Assembly (NCBI GenBank): GCA_900771065.1
Contig: CAAGMP010000291.1
Span: 1-13,299, forward strand
Direction: 5' to 3'
Origin: an uncultured Acinetobacter sp.
GTDB taxonomy: Bacteria; Pseudomonadota; Gammaproteobacteria; Pseudomonadales; Moraxellaceae
Length of the DNA stretch: 13,299 bases
Shown: one piece after another, positions 6,234 to 12,645 of the stretch
Numbering within the stretch: the stretch's first letter is position 1
How the letters are laid out: each line of letters starts with the position of its first letter
The notes under the pieces: generated by a model
The model's database searches: none
Seen by the model: the letters and a program-made list of their open reading frames with translations, nothing else
Told to the model about the DNA's origin: nothing
Translations under genes and position numbers: made by a program

Positions 6234-7253
6234 TTAAAGTAGTTTTTTCATTGCTGTAGGTAAACCACGCTGTAAAACGTGTTCTTTTTGCAACCATGTT
6301 GCGGTAAAAATTGCCGCAAATTGTTCAGCTTGTTGTTGATTAACTTGTACTAAAAAAGCATCTAATTGCCAAGTAAAATGGGTAAAATGATGTGAAATTT
6401 TACGATAATCTTGAACATTTAATTGATTTTCTTGACAAAAATGATCAAATTCAGCAGCTTGTTCAAAAATAGGTAAACTCCACAAACCACCCCACAACCC
6501 CAAATGCGGACGTTGTTGCCACAACCATTGTTGTTCTTCATTTTGTAAAATTAAAACTTGGGCTTGTCGAATTGGAACAGGCTTTTTGGTTTTTTTAAAT
6601 GGCAACTCGGTTTCTAAACCTTGTTGATGCGCTTGGCAATGTTGCTGCATCGGACAATACAAACATAACGGTTTTTTTGGTGTACAAACCGTTGCACCTA
6701 AATCCATAATCGCTTGTGTATAGTCATGATTGCGCTGTTGTGGACACAATTTTTCTGCTAACAGCCACATTTCATTTTCATGTTTTTTAATTGATAAATC
6801 ATCTTCAATTGCAAAAAAACGCGCAAGCACACGCTTTACATTGCCATCCATAATCACGCCATATTGACGTAAACCTAAAGACATCAATGCGCCTGCTGTG
6901 GAACGACCAATACCGGGTAATTGCATCCATTCAGCTAAATTTTCAGGAAAATGACCTTGTTGTGCCACTATTTGAGCGGCTTTATGCAAATTTCGAGCGC
7001 GGGCATAATATCCTAAACCCGCCCAATATGGTGCAACATCATCCCAAGAGGCTTGTGCTAAAGCCGCTACAGTTGGAAAACGCGTAATAAATGGATCAAA
7101 ATAACGTAAAACCGTTTTAACTTGGGTTTGTTGTAACATAATTTCAGAAACCCAAACTTTATACGGATCATTGGCAACTTGCCACGGTAAATCATGCCGT
7201 CCAAATTGATCAAACCATGTCAACAAAGCGTGGGAAAATGAAAAATGCGACAT
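6234..7253 (-). CDS. mutY: A/G-specific adenine DNA glycosylase MutY
   Basis: The enzyme removes adenine mispaired with 8-oxoguanine and so prevents G:C to T:A mutations. The product is 339 residues, near the usual 350. The N-terminal part holds catalytic E37 in SEIMLQQTQV, the helix-hairpin-helix LPGIGRSTAGA (112-122) and D136 in IMDGNVKRV. A 4Fe-4S cluster is bound by C190, C197, C200 and C206 with the family spacing 6-2-5. The C-terminal NUDIX-like 8-oxoG recognition domain contains LGLWGGLWSLP (251-261). ATG at 7253 is chosen over the GTG at 7298 because the latter would put the start at the T run of the rph terminator and add an unrelated hydrophobic 15-residue extension. No clear Shine-Dalgarno is present. 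It heads the mutY / M23 / 81-residue operon. Confidence 0.96.
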   Translation of the reverse strand: MSHFSFSHALLTWFDQFGRHDLPWQVANDPYKVWVSEIMLQQTQVKTVLRYFDPFITRFPTVAALAQASWDDVAPYWAGLGYYARARNLHKAAQIVAQQGHFPENLAEWMQLPGIGRSTAGALMSLGLRQYGVIMDGNVKRVLARFFAIEDDLSIKKHENEMWLLAEKLCPQQRNHDYTQAIMDLGATVCTPKKPLCLYCPMQQHCQAHQQGLETELPFKKTKKPVPIRQAQVLILQNEEQQWLWQQRPHLGLWGGLWSLPIFEQAAEFDHFCQENQLNVQDYRKISHHFTHFTWQLDAFLVQVNQQQAEQFAAIFTATWLQKEHVLQRGLPTAMKKLL

Positions 7254-7283
7254 AAAGCAAAATGAATCAAAAAATAAAAACAA

Positions 7284-7292
7284 AGTATAACA
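7284..7292 (-). promoter_or_regulatory. Extended -10 promoter of mutY
   Basis: The minus strand reads TGTTATACT, one mismatch from TGnTATAAT, and lies just after the rph terminator. It would start transcription about 24 bases before the mutY ATG. The -35 region falls in the terminator and is poor. Confidence 0.45.
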
Positions 7293-7294
7293 AG

Positions 7295-7329
7295 TCACAA
7301 AAAAATAAGAGACCGTAGTCTCTTATTTT
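7295..7329 (-). terminator. Rho-independent terminator of rph
   Basis: A perfect 12-base inverted repeat, 7302-7313 against 7318-7329, has the loop CGTA (7314-7317). On the minus strand the stem runs directly into seven T. It starts 11 bases after the rph stop and separates rph from mutY. Confidence 0.92.
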
Positions 7330-7340
7330 GTTTGGTTAAT

Positions 7341-8057
7341 TTACCAACCTAAAGCATGTTGTTGCTTTTGAATTAAAGTTTGAATGCCTTGTTCAGCTAA
7401 CTCCAACATCGCATTACATTGTGCGCGTGTAAATGGTTTATCTTCAGCTGTACCTTGAATTTCAATAAATTCGCCTGCTTGGGTCATCACCACATTTAAG
7501 TCAGTTTGACAATTTGAGTCTTCTTCATAACATAAATCAAGCATCACTTGATCTTGATACATACCAACTGAAATCGCAGCAATTAAACCTTTTAACGGAT
7601 CGTGTTTAATTTTTTTCTTTTCTAATAAAACATTCACAGCATCTACCAATGCCACTGCTGCACCTGTAATGGCCGCAGTACGTGTACCACCATCGGCTTG
7701 AATCACATCACAATCAATTGTAATGGTATTTTCACCCAATTTTTTAAGGTCAATCATGGCACGTAAACTACGACCAATTAAACGTTGAATTTCTTGTGTA
7801 CGACCACTTTGTTTGCCTCGTGCTGCTTCACGATCACTGCGCGTATGAGTTGAGCGCGGTAACATGCCATATTCTGCAGTGACCCAACCTTGACCTTGAC
7901 CCTTTAAAAAACGCGGTACAGAGTTGTCAATACTTGCCGTACACAACACTTTAGTATGACCAAATTCGACTAAAACAGAACCTTCAGCATAACGCGTATA
8001 ATTTCGGGTAATTTTTACATCACGCAGTTGATCGAATGCACGTTGGTCAATACGCAT
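7341..8057 (-). CDS. rph: Ribonuclease PH
   Basis: This phosphate-dependent 3'-5' exoribonuclease trims tRNA precursors and other RNAs. The product is 238 residues, the family length, and works as a hexamer. Signature stretches are SDREAARGKQSGRTQEIQRL (74-93), the phosphate-binding region DVIQADGGTRTAAITGA (117-133, GGTR at 123-126) and the C-terminal QGTAEDKPFTRAQCNAML. No truncation or frameshift is seen, unlike the rph-1 allele of E. coli K-12. The ATG at 8057 has AAGGA 8 bases upstream, and an extended -10 promoter lies 33 bases upstream. The gene is single and divergent from the TetR-type regulator. Confidence 0.97.
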   Translation of the reverse strand: MRIDQRAFDQLRDVKITRNYTRYAEGSVLVEFGHTKVLCTASIDNSVPRFLKGQGQGWVTAEYGMLPRSTHTRSDREAARGKQSGRTQEIQRLIGRSLRAMIDLKKLGENTITIDCDVIQADGGTRTAAITGAAVALVDAVNVLLEKKKIKHDPLKGLIAAISVGMYQDQVMLDLCYEEDSNCQTDLNVVMTQAGEFIEIQGTAEDKPFTRAQCNAMLELAEQGIQTLIQKQQHALGW

Positions 8058-8089
8058 GGTTTATCCTTATTTTACAAAAAATTTATCGA

Positions 8090-8098
8090 ATTATAGCA
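8090..8098 (-). promoter_or_regulatory. Extended -10 promoter of rph
   Basis: The minus strand reads TGCTATAAT, a perfect extended -10 element, giving a leader of about 25 bases. The -35 position (ATCAAT at 17-base spacing) is weak. Confidence 0.6.
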
Positions 8099-8176
8099 GA
8101 AGGTCAGCTTTAATTGATGCAAGACTATTTTTGCCGATGATCATTTTATTTTACTTACTTATTCACTAATTTTTTT

Positions 8177-8185
8177 TGTTAGAAT
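8177..8185 (+). promoter_or_regulatory. Extended -10 promoter of the TetR-type regulator
   Basis: TGTTAGAAT has one mismatch to TGnTATAAT and would give a leader of about 26 bases before the ATG at 8218. There is no good -35 box and no clear palindromic operator in the 160-base divergent gap. Confidence 0.4.
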
Positions 8186-8217
8186 TTAAAATGACTTGCT
8201 TAGATTAAATCGCACTT

Positions 8218-8856
8218 ATGTACTCTCGCGAAGAAAAAAAACAACGCAATAAAAATGCATTAATCTGTGCCGCACTAACGCTGACAGCACAAAAAAGCTG
8301 CTTTAGTAATATTGGTTTGCGTGAAATTACCCGCCATGTTGGTTTAGTACCCGCGACCTTTTATTATTATTTTCCCAATATGGAAAGTTTAGGTTTAGAA
8401 CTCATTGATTATGCTGTTTTAAAATCTGAAAAAATTTTATATGAATTTCAAGCAGAATTTTTATTGTCACGTACCAATGAACGCTTAGTAGAAATTATTG
8501 ATCATTTTTATCACATGGTCGAAAAAACACCTGAAATTTGGATTTTTTTAATGACCGAGCATTTAAAAGGTTCAACCGCATTAAAACAAAAAGTAGATCA
8601 AGAATTTTATTTTTTAGTTGATACATTCACACAGCGTTTTCATGAAGCTTTACCGATTGAAAATTGGGAAGAAACCGAAGCTTTAGCCGAACTATTTTTA
8701 AAATTTTGTACCGACAAAGCCATTACTTGGGTACAAGATTCCGAATCTTTGACAGGTGATGATTTAGTGCAACGCCAAGCTAAATTGAAACAACAAACTT
8801 ATTTGCAACTGCAAATGATTTTTAAACCTTTTTTAATTTGCCCTAAGCAGACTTAG
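8218..8856 (+). CDS. TetR-family transcriptional regulator, FabR-like
   Basis: The product is 212 residues. The N-terminal TetR helix-turn-helix (about 12-58) has the recognition region LREITRHVGLVPATFYYYFPNMESLGLEL split over residues 34-62. The segment after it, including the LGLELID motif at 58-64 and TEHLKGSTALKQKV, resembles E. coli FabR, which represses unsaturated fatty acid genes. The C-terminal half is the all-helical ligand and dimer domain. I therefore call it FabR-like, but the target genes are not in view: its divergent neighbour is rph and its convergent neighbour dsbA. No Shine-Dalgarno is visible before the ATG. The stop codon lies inside the hairpin shared with dsbA. Confidence 0.85.
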   Translation: MYSREEKKQRNKNALICAALTLTAQKSCFSNIGLREITRHVGLVPATFYYYFPNMESLGLELIDYAVLKSEKILYEFQAEFLLSRTNERLVEIIDHFYHMVEKTPEIWIFLMTEHLKGSTALKQKVDQEFYFLVDTFTQRFHEALPIENWEETEALAELFLKFCTDKAITWVQDSESLTGDDLVQRQAKLKQQTYLQLQMIFKPFLICPKQT

Positions 8857-8862
8857 GGCAAA
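8837..8862. terminator. Hairpin between convergent tetR-type gene and dsbA
   Basis: TTTGCCCTAAG (8837-8847) and CTTAGGGCAAA (8852-8862) form a perfect 11-base stem with the loop CAGA. It overlaps the last codons and the TAG stop (8854-8856) of the regulator and lies 6 bases beyond the dsbA stop. Neither side has an immediate T run (ATTTTTG appears only further downstream on the plus strand), so it may protect 3' ends or terminate weakly. Confidence 0.65.
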
Positions 8863-8868
8863 GCATCA

Positions 8869-9483
8869 TTATTTTTGACGTTCTTTTTGAATGAGATAAT
8901 CAACAACTTGCGTCACTTTTTCATTTTCACCTGAAACAGCATATTTTCCATTGACAATGACAACAGGAACACCTGTCAATTCATACTGACGTGCCAATTG
9001 ATTAGATTGAGCCACTTTTGAACTAATTGGAAATGAGTTAAACATACTGTTAAATTTGCTTTCAGGCACACCATATTTTACAAAAAATTTAGCTTGTGAC
9101 TGTTGATCAAAAATTTGTTGTTTACCATCATGAATAGCATGAAACAGTGGTAAATGCGTTTTACGACGAATTTTTAATGCTTCTGAAACATAATAACCAC
9201 GTGCATTCATTTCCCATAATGGATTCATTGCCGCTGGTGTACGCACAAAATGCACATCTTTTGGCATGGTTTTCAACCATTTTTGCATGTGCGGCTCTAA
9301 GTTAAAACAGTGCCCACAACCGTACCAAAAAAACTCACGTACTTCGATTTTTCCCGGTACATCTACTTTACCCGGATTATTCAGTACTTTGTAATCTTTC
9401 CCTGCTTCAAAATTAGCCGCCATTGCACCAGCAGATACTACAAACATTGCAGTAGCAAGACTTCCTAGAACGAACTTTTTCAT
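8869..9483 (-). CDS. dsbA: Periplasmic thiol:disulfide oxidoreductase DsbA
   Basis: The enzyme introduces disulfide bonds into exported proteins and is reoxidised by DsbB. The product is 204 residues. Residues 1-22 are a signal peptide (cut after AMA). The thioredoxin fold is interrupted by a helical insert and carries the active site C56-G-H-C59 in FFWYGCGHCF, the family-typical CxxC, with the cis-proline loop LTGVPVVIVNG near the C-terminus. The ribosome binding site AAGGA is about 11 bases from the ATG, slightly long, and lies in a small dyad GGAT/ATCC (9485-9497). It is divergent from ubiG and convergent with the regulator. Confidence 0.96.
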   Translation of the reverse strand: MKKFVLGSLATAMFVVSAGAMAANFEAGKDYKVLNNPGKVDVPGKIEVREFFWYGCGHCFNLEPHMQKWLKTMPKDVHFVRTPAAMNPLWEMNARGYYVSEALKIRRKTHLPLFHAIHDGKQQIFDQQSQAKFFVKYGVPESKFNSMFNSFPISSKVAQSNQLARQYELTGVPVVIVNGKYAVSGENEKVTQVVDYLIQKERQK

Positions 9484-9662
9484 TGGATTAATGATCCTTT
9501 AAGTAATGAGGCATAACTTAGGTTGACACTATAAATCATTTATGTGAATTTCGTTTTTATTCTGTGAAGTTTTTTCGGTCTTTTATCGCTTTTTTAAAAA
9601 TAAAAGTTAAACTAGATAACGCATTCTTTTTTCAATAATAAAATGTTAATGAGGTCATGGTC
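9484..9662. promoter_or_regulatory. Divergent intergenic region dsbA / ubiG
   Basis: This 179-base AT-rich gap must hold promoters for both genes. On the minus strand TATAGT (plus positions 9528-9533) is a possible dsbA -10 with no matching -35. On the plus strand GTTA-N7-TAAC (9606-9620) is a small dyad, and candidate -10 boxes such as TAAAAT near 9637 are not decisive. I cannot assign a start site with confidence. Confidence 0.3.
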
Positions 9663-10379
9663 ATGTCGAATTTAAATGTCGATCCACAAGAAATTGCAAA
9701 GTTTGAAGCCGTTGCTGCGATCTGGTGGGATCAGCATTCTGAATTCCGTCCATTACACATGATTAATCCATTGCGTTTAAATTGGATTGATGAGCATGCA
9801 CATGGTTTAGCAGGTAAAAAAGTACTCGATGTAGGTTGTGGTGGCGGCATTTTAGCCGAAAGTATGGCACGTCGTGGTGCGCATGTTTTGGGCATTGATA
9901 TGGGAGAAGCCCCTTTAAATGTTGCACGTTTACACGCACAGCAAGAAAACGTAGACAACATTGAGTATCGTCAAATTCCAGTTGAACAACTCGCTGAAGA
10001 ACAAGCTGGACAATATGACGTTGTCACTTGCATGGAAATGCTAGAACATGTGCCCAATCCCGCTTCAATTATTGCGGCTTGTCAAAAATTGGTTAAACCG
10101 AATGGTCACGTTTTTTTCTCGACCATTAACCGTAATCCAAAATCGTATTTATTTGCCATTATTGGTGCAGAATATGTGTTAAGAATGTTGGCAAAAGGCA
10201 CACACGATTACAACAAATTTATTAAACCATCTGAACTTGCTGCAGACATTCGCCAAGCAAATTTAAAACTGCAAAATATGATTGGCTTACACTACAACCC
10301 ATTAACCAAAAACTATTGGTTAGCGCCAAATGTAGATGTCAATTATATGGTTCATACCGTAAAAGTAGATGCATCATGA
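9663..10379 (+). CDS. ubiG: Ubiquinone biosynthesis O-methyltransferase UbiG
   Basis: This SAM-dependent enzyme performs both O-methylations of ubiquinone synthesis (2-polyprenyl-6-hydroxyphenol and 3-demethylubiquinol), at the membrane surface. The product is 238 residues, the family length. SAM motif I is VLDVGCGGG at 54-62, the acidic residue of motif II is D79 in GIDMG, and VTCMEMLEHVPNP (121-133) is the family motif after the SAM fold. ATG at 9663 is preferred to ATG at 9657 because GAGG (9651-9654) is 8 bases from the former and only 2 from the latter. It heads an operon; its TGA stop overlaps the ATG of mupP. Confidence 0.96.
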   Translation: MSNLNVDPQEIAKFEAVAAIWWDQHSEFRPLHMINPLRLNWIDEHAHGLAGKKVLDVGCGGGILAESMARRGAHVLGIDMGEAPLNVARLHAQQENVDNIEYRQIPVEQLAEEQAGQYDVVTCMEMLEHVPNPASIIAACQKLVKPNGHVFFSTINRNPKSYLFAIIGAEYVLRMLAKGTHDYNKFIKPSELAADIRQANLKLQNMIGLHYNPLTKNYWLAPNVDVNYMVHTVKVDAS

Positions 10380-11050
10380 AAGCGGTTTTATTTGATTTAG
10401 ATGGCACATTAATTGATACCGCTGCCGATTTTATTCGCATTATTCAACAAATGTGCCGTGATGCGAAACGTACTGTCGTTGAAGCTGAACAAATTCGCAG
10501 TCAAGTTTCTGAAGGTGCAAGCGCAATGGTACAGTTGGTTTATCCTGAACTTGCGCCACAAGATGCAGTTTTTCTGCAACATCGACAACATTTTTTAGAT
10601 TTGTATGCACAAGATATTGCTGTAGATACAGCACTTTTTAGTGGAATGGATGCATTATTAATTGAACTTGAACAAAAGCACATTCCTTGGGGCATTGTCA
10701 CCAATAAACCACGTTGGTTAAGTGAAGCTTTACTTGATGCATTAAATTTAACGCAACGTTGTGCCGTTTTAGTTTGCCCTGAAGATGTCAAACAACGCAA
10801 ACCTGATCCTGAACCCATGTATTTAGCAGCCAATCAGTTAGCTATTGCAGCTGAAGATTGTATTTATATTGGTGACCACCCACGTGATATTGATGCTGGA
10901 CGCAATGCAAAAATGTATACCATTTTAGCTGCTTACGGTTATTTACCAAGCTCACACAAAAATGATTTAACAGCATGGAAAGCCGATTGTATAGTAGAGA
11001 ACGTAGCGCAATTGCAACAGGTGTTACAACAACTCGTCCTTCATAATTAA
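10376..11050 (+). CDS. mupP: HAD-family N-acetylmuramic acid 6-phosphate phosphatase (MupP-type)
   Basis: This HAD phosphatase of 224 residues is often labelled phosphoglycolate phosphatase (gph), but its place between ubiG and yciK is that of Pseudomonas MupP. MupP removes the 6-phosphate from N-acetylmuramic acid in peptidoglycan recycling, feeding AmgK and MurU; the pathway contributes to intrinsic fosfomycin resistance. HAD motif I is DLDGT with D7 and D9, motif II T109 in GIVTNKP, motif III K142 in RKPDP, and motif IV D167 and D171 in IGDHPRDID. A small cap domain (about 17-85) lies after motif I. The ATG at 10376 overlaps the ubiG TGA as ATGA, suggesting coupled translation; an upstream TTG at 10316 would lie wholly inside ubiG. 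Assignment to MupP rather than Gph is inferred from context. Confidence 0.85.
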   Translation: MKAVLFDLDGTLIDTAADFIRIIQQMCRDAKRTVVEAEQIRSQVSEGASAMVQLVYPELAPQDAVFLQHRQHFLDLYAQDIAVDTALFSGMDALLIELEQKHIPWGIVTNKPRWLSEALLDALNLTQRCAVLVCPEDVKQRKPDPEPMYLAANQLAIAAEDCIYIGDHPRDIDAGRNAKMYTILAAYGYLPSSHKNDLTAWKADCIVENVAQLQQVLQQLVLHN

Positions 11051-11071
11051 ATTAAAAAATTAGGAGTGTTC

Positions 11072-11818
11072 ATGCAATATTCAACTTATCAACCTCGTAC
11101 TGATTTGTTAAAAGATCGTGTCATTTTAATTACAGGTGCAGGCGATGGCATTGGTCGTGCAGCAGCAATGAGCTATGCATTGCACGGTGCAACAGTGGTT
11201 TTGCATGGTCGTACGTTAAATAAGCTAGAAGTCATTTACGATGATATTGAAGCGTTAGGTGCTCCACAGCCTGCAATTTTACCTTTACAACTTTCTACCG
11301 CATCACACCATGACTATGAACTTTTGGTCGATACGTTGGCGCAACAGTTTGGACGTTTAGATGGTATTTTGCATAATGCAGGAATTTTAGGAGAACGTGT
11401 ACCTTTAGCTGACTATTCACCTGAAGTTTGGGATGACGTTATTGCCGTGAACTTACGCGCACCTGTGCTTCTAACCCAAGCATTATTGCCTTTATTACAA
11501 CAATCAAAAAATGCTTCGGTTATTTTTGCAAGCTCAGGTGTAGGACGCGAAGTGCGTGAAAATTGGGGTGCATATTCTATTTCAAAAATTGGTATTGAAG
11601 CGGTGAGTTTATTGTTTGCCAAAGAAAATCCGCATGCAAATATTCGTTTTAACTGCATTAACCCAGGAGCTACACGCACAGCAATGCGCGCCAAAGCCTA
11701 TCCTCAAGAAGATCCATTAACTTTGCCAACACCTGAATCAATTATGCCTGCTTATTTGTACCTAATGGGTGACGATAGTTTACATCTCAATGGACAAAGT
11801 ATTGATGCGCAAGCTTAA
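11072..11818 (+). CDS. yciK: Short-chain dehydrogenase/reductase YciK
   Basis: The product, 248 residues, is a classical SDR close in length and sequence style to E. coli YciK (252). The nucleotide-binding motif TGAGDGIG is at 21-28, NAG at 102-104, catalytic serine at 154/155 (ASSG), and Y168-x3-K172 in AYSISK, so it should be catalytically active. The substrate is unknown in the family. ATG at 11072 is chosen because TAGGAG ends 5 bases upstream; GTG at 11066 would overlap that site. It begins 21 bases after the mupP stop and is the last gene of the ubiG-mupP-yciK operon. Confidence 0.93.
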   Translation: MQYSTYQPRTDLLKDRVILITGAGDGIGRAAAMSYALHGATVVLHGRTLNKLEVIYDDIEALGAPQPAILPLQLSTASHHDYELLVDTLAQQFGRLDGILHNAGILGERVPLADYSPEVWDDVIAVNLRAPVLLTQALLPLLQQSKNASVIFASSGVGREVRENWGAYSISKIGIEAVSLLFAKENPHANIRFNCINPGATRTAMRAKAYPQEDPLTLPTPESIMPAYLYLMGDDSLHLNGQSIDAQA

Positions 11819-11829
11819 TTTTTTAAGCT
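11812..11829 (+). terminator. Weak hairpin at the yciK stop codon
   Basis: AGCTTAA (11812-11818) pairs with TTAAGCT (11823-11829) around TTTT; the left arm contains the yciK stop. There is no T run after the stem, so termination would be weak and read-through into the next gene is possible. Confidence 0.4.
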
Positions 11830-11868
11830 AAACTCACACACTATTTTTGTGCATAGTATGGAACATTT

Positions 11869-12288
11869 ATGTCAATGTTAAAAAATATTGCTATTACTCA
11901 ATTAGAAGATGGCATGATTTCTTTGTTAATTGATGAACAACCCATTTCAAGCAAATATGGAGTCAAATTTGATGCAAGTATGCTCAATGATTTACGTGAT
12001 TTAGAAATTGGGCAGTTAATTAAATTATTTGATCAGTTTATTTTTTCGCATACCGATTTAAATTTTGAACATCAATATAAATATGTCACGGCAATTTTAC
12101 ATGAAGAACAAGGCTATCGTTTGGTCAAAAATTTTGTTTATGCCATTAAAATTGAAGGGCAGCCTGAAATTGAGCATGTCATTACCAAACAAGGGCAAGC
12201 GATGACCACCGAAGATGTGAAAGAATTTATTCAAACGCATATTCAAAAGTCATTAACCGATTACACCGATTTAAATTATGCGTATTAA
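11869..12288 (+). CDS. Protein of unknown function (139 residues)
   Basis: I do not recognise this protein. It is 139 residues, acidic, with no signal peptide or transmembrane segment, so probably cytoplasmic. The first part (IAITQLEDGMISLLIDEQPIS) looks like beta strands, the centre (about 38-60, MLNDLRDLEIGQLIKLFDQF) and the C-terminal part (about 112-130, TTEDVKEFIQTHIQKSL) look helical. No cysteines and no recognisable catalytic motif. ATG at 11869 has GGA 6 bases upstream. Codon use matches its neighbours. It follows yciK by 50 bases, with only a weak hairpin between them, so it could be co-transcribed. Its last codons form the left arm of the terminator that follows. Confidence 0.8.
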   Translation: MSMLKNIAITQLEDGMISLLIDEQPISSKYGVKFDASMLNDLRDLEIGQLIKLFDQFIFSHTDLNFEHQYKYVTAILHEEQGYRLVKNFVYAIKIEGQPEIEHVITKQGQAMTTEDVKEFIQTHIQKSLTDYTDLNYAY

Positions 12289-12300
12289 AATCGGTTTTTT
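12265..12300 (+). terminator. Rho-independent terminator overlapping the end of the 139-residue gene
   Basis: ACCGATTT (12265-12272) pairs with AAATCGGT (12288-12295), followed by TTTTTT. The left arm encodes the last residues of the preceding protein and the TAA stop (12286-12288) lies at the foot of the right arm. The loop is 15 bases and can be shortened by two more A-T pairs around a bulge. Confidence 0.75.
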
Positions 12301-12339
12301 AAATAATTTTTATAAAAATATACGGTTTTTTAAATAATT
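12292..12339 (+). repeat. 17-base direct repeat of a terminator tail, 31-base period
   Basis: CGGTTTTTTAAATAATT occurs at 12292-12308 and again exactly at 12323-12339. The first copy is the right arm and T run of the terminator. The second copy has no matching left arm, so it looks like a tail-only duplication. A possible -10 (TATGAT, 12350-12355) for the next small gene follows it. Confidence 0.8.
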
Positions 12340-12384
12340 GGTTTTTCGATATGATGCATTTATTCACTTATTGGAGTAAAAATC

Positions 12385-12540
12385 ATGTCAGATCAAACAG
12401 TTAAAAAACAAATTATTCGTTCAATTGAGCAACTTCAATTGGCTGAACACTTAATTTTTGCACTTGATGATGCACAACAAGCACAAGACATTGTGCTGGC
12501 ATTGCACAGCTTGCAAAAATTGAGTGAACAATGGAATTAA
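12385..12540 (+). CDS. Small helical protein of unknown function (51 residues)
   Basis: A complete short frame, ATG to TAA, has a strong ribosome binding site (GGAG at 12373-12376, 8 bases upstream). The protein begins MSDQTVKKQIIRSIEQLQLA and ends KLSEQWN. Leucine, isoleucine and glutamine are spaced as in amphipathic helices, so two short helices or a coiled coil separated near LDDAQQAQD (27-35) are likely. There is no signal peptide or metal motif. It has its own possible -10 box at 12350-12355 and a short hairpin 3' of the stop, which suggests an independent transcript. I do not recognise the family; an adaptor or regulator role would be guesswork. Confidence 0.7.
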   Translation: MSDQTVKKQIIRSIEQLQLAEHLIFALDDAQQAQDIVLALHSLQKLSEQWN

Positions 12541-12541
12541 A

Positions 12542-12566
12542 CAACATGGCAAAATAAGGCATGTTG
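12542..12566 (+). terminator. Short hairpin after the 51-residue gene
   Basis: CAACATG (12542-12548) pairs with CATGTTG (12560-12566) with an 11-base loop. No T run follows directly, so this is at best a weak terminator or an RNA-stabilising hairpin. Confidence 0.35.
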
Positions 12567-12645
12567 AATATTCATCGTTTCTCTTTATTTATTGGGTAAA
12601 TTGATGACTCAATAAAACATGACATTAAACTTATGAGGTCTCAAT

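Noticed and set aside
6887..7087. Plus-strand frame of 66 codons opposite mutY
   Set aside because: Antisense to the well-conserved helix-hairpin-helix region of MutY, with no ribosome binding site.
9523..9528. Perfect TTGACA on the plus strand as a -35 box for ubiG
   Set aside because: No acceptable -10 box lies 16-18 bases downstream, and it is 135 bases from the start codon.
10316..10375. Longer N-terminus for the HAD phosphatase starting at TTG
   Set aside because: It would lie entirely inside ubiG; the HAD motif MKAVLFDLDGT starts at the ATG overlapping the ubiG stop.
10409..10833. Several short frames on both strands within mupP
   Set aside because: Shadows of the phosphatase, with none of its motifs and no start signals.
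11413..11694. Minus-strand frame of 93 codons inside yciK
   Set aside because: Antisense to the SDR catalytic region; no independent evidence.
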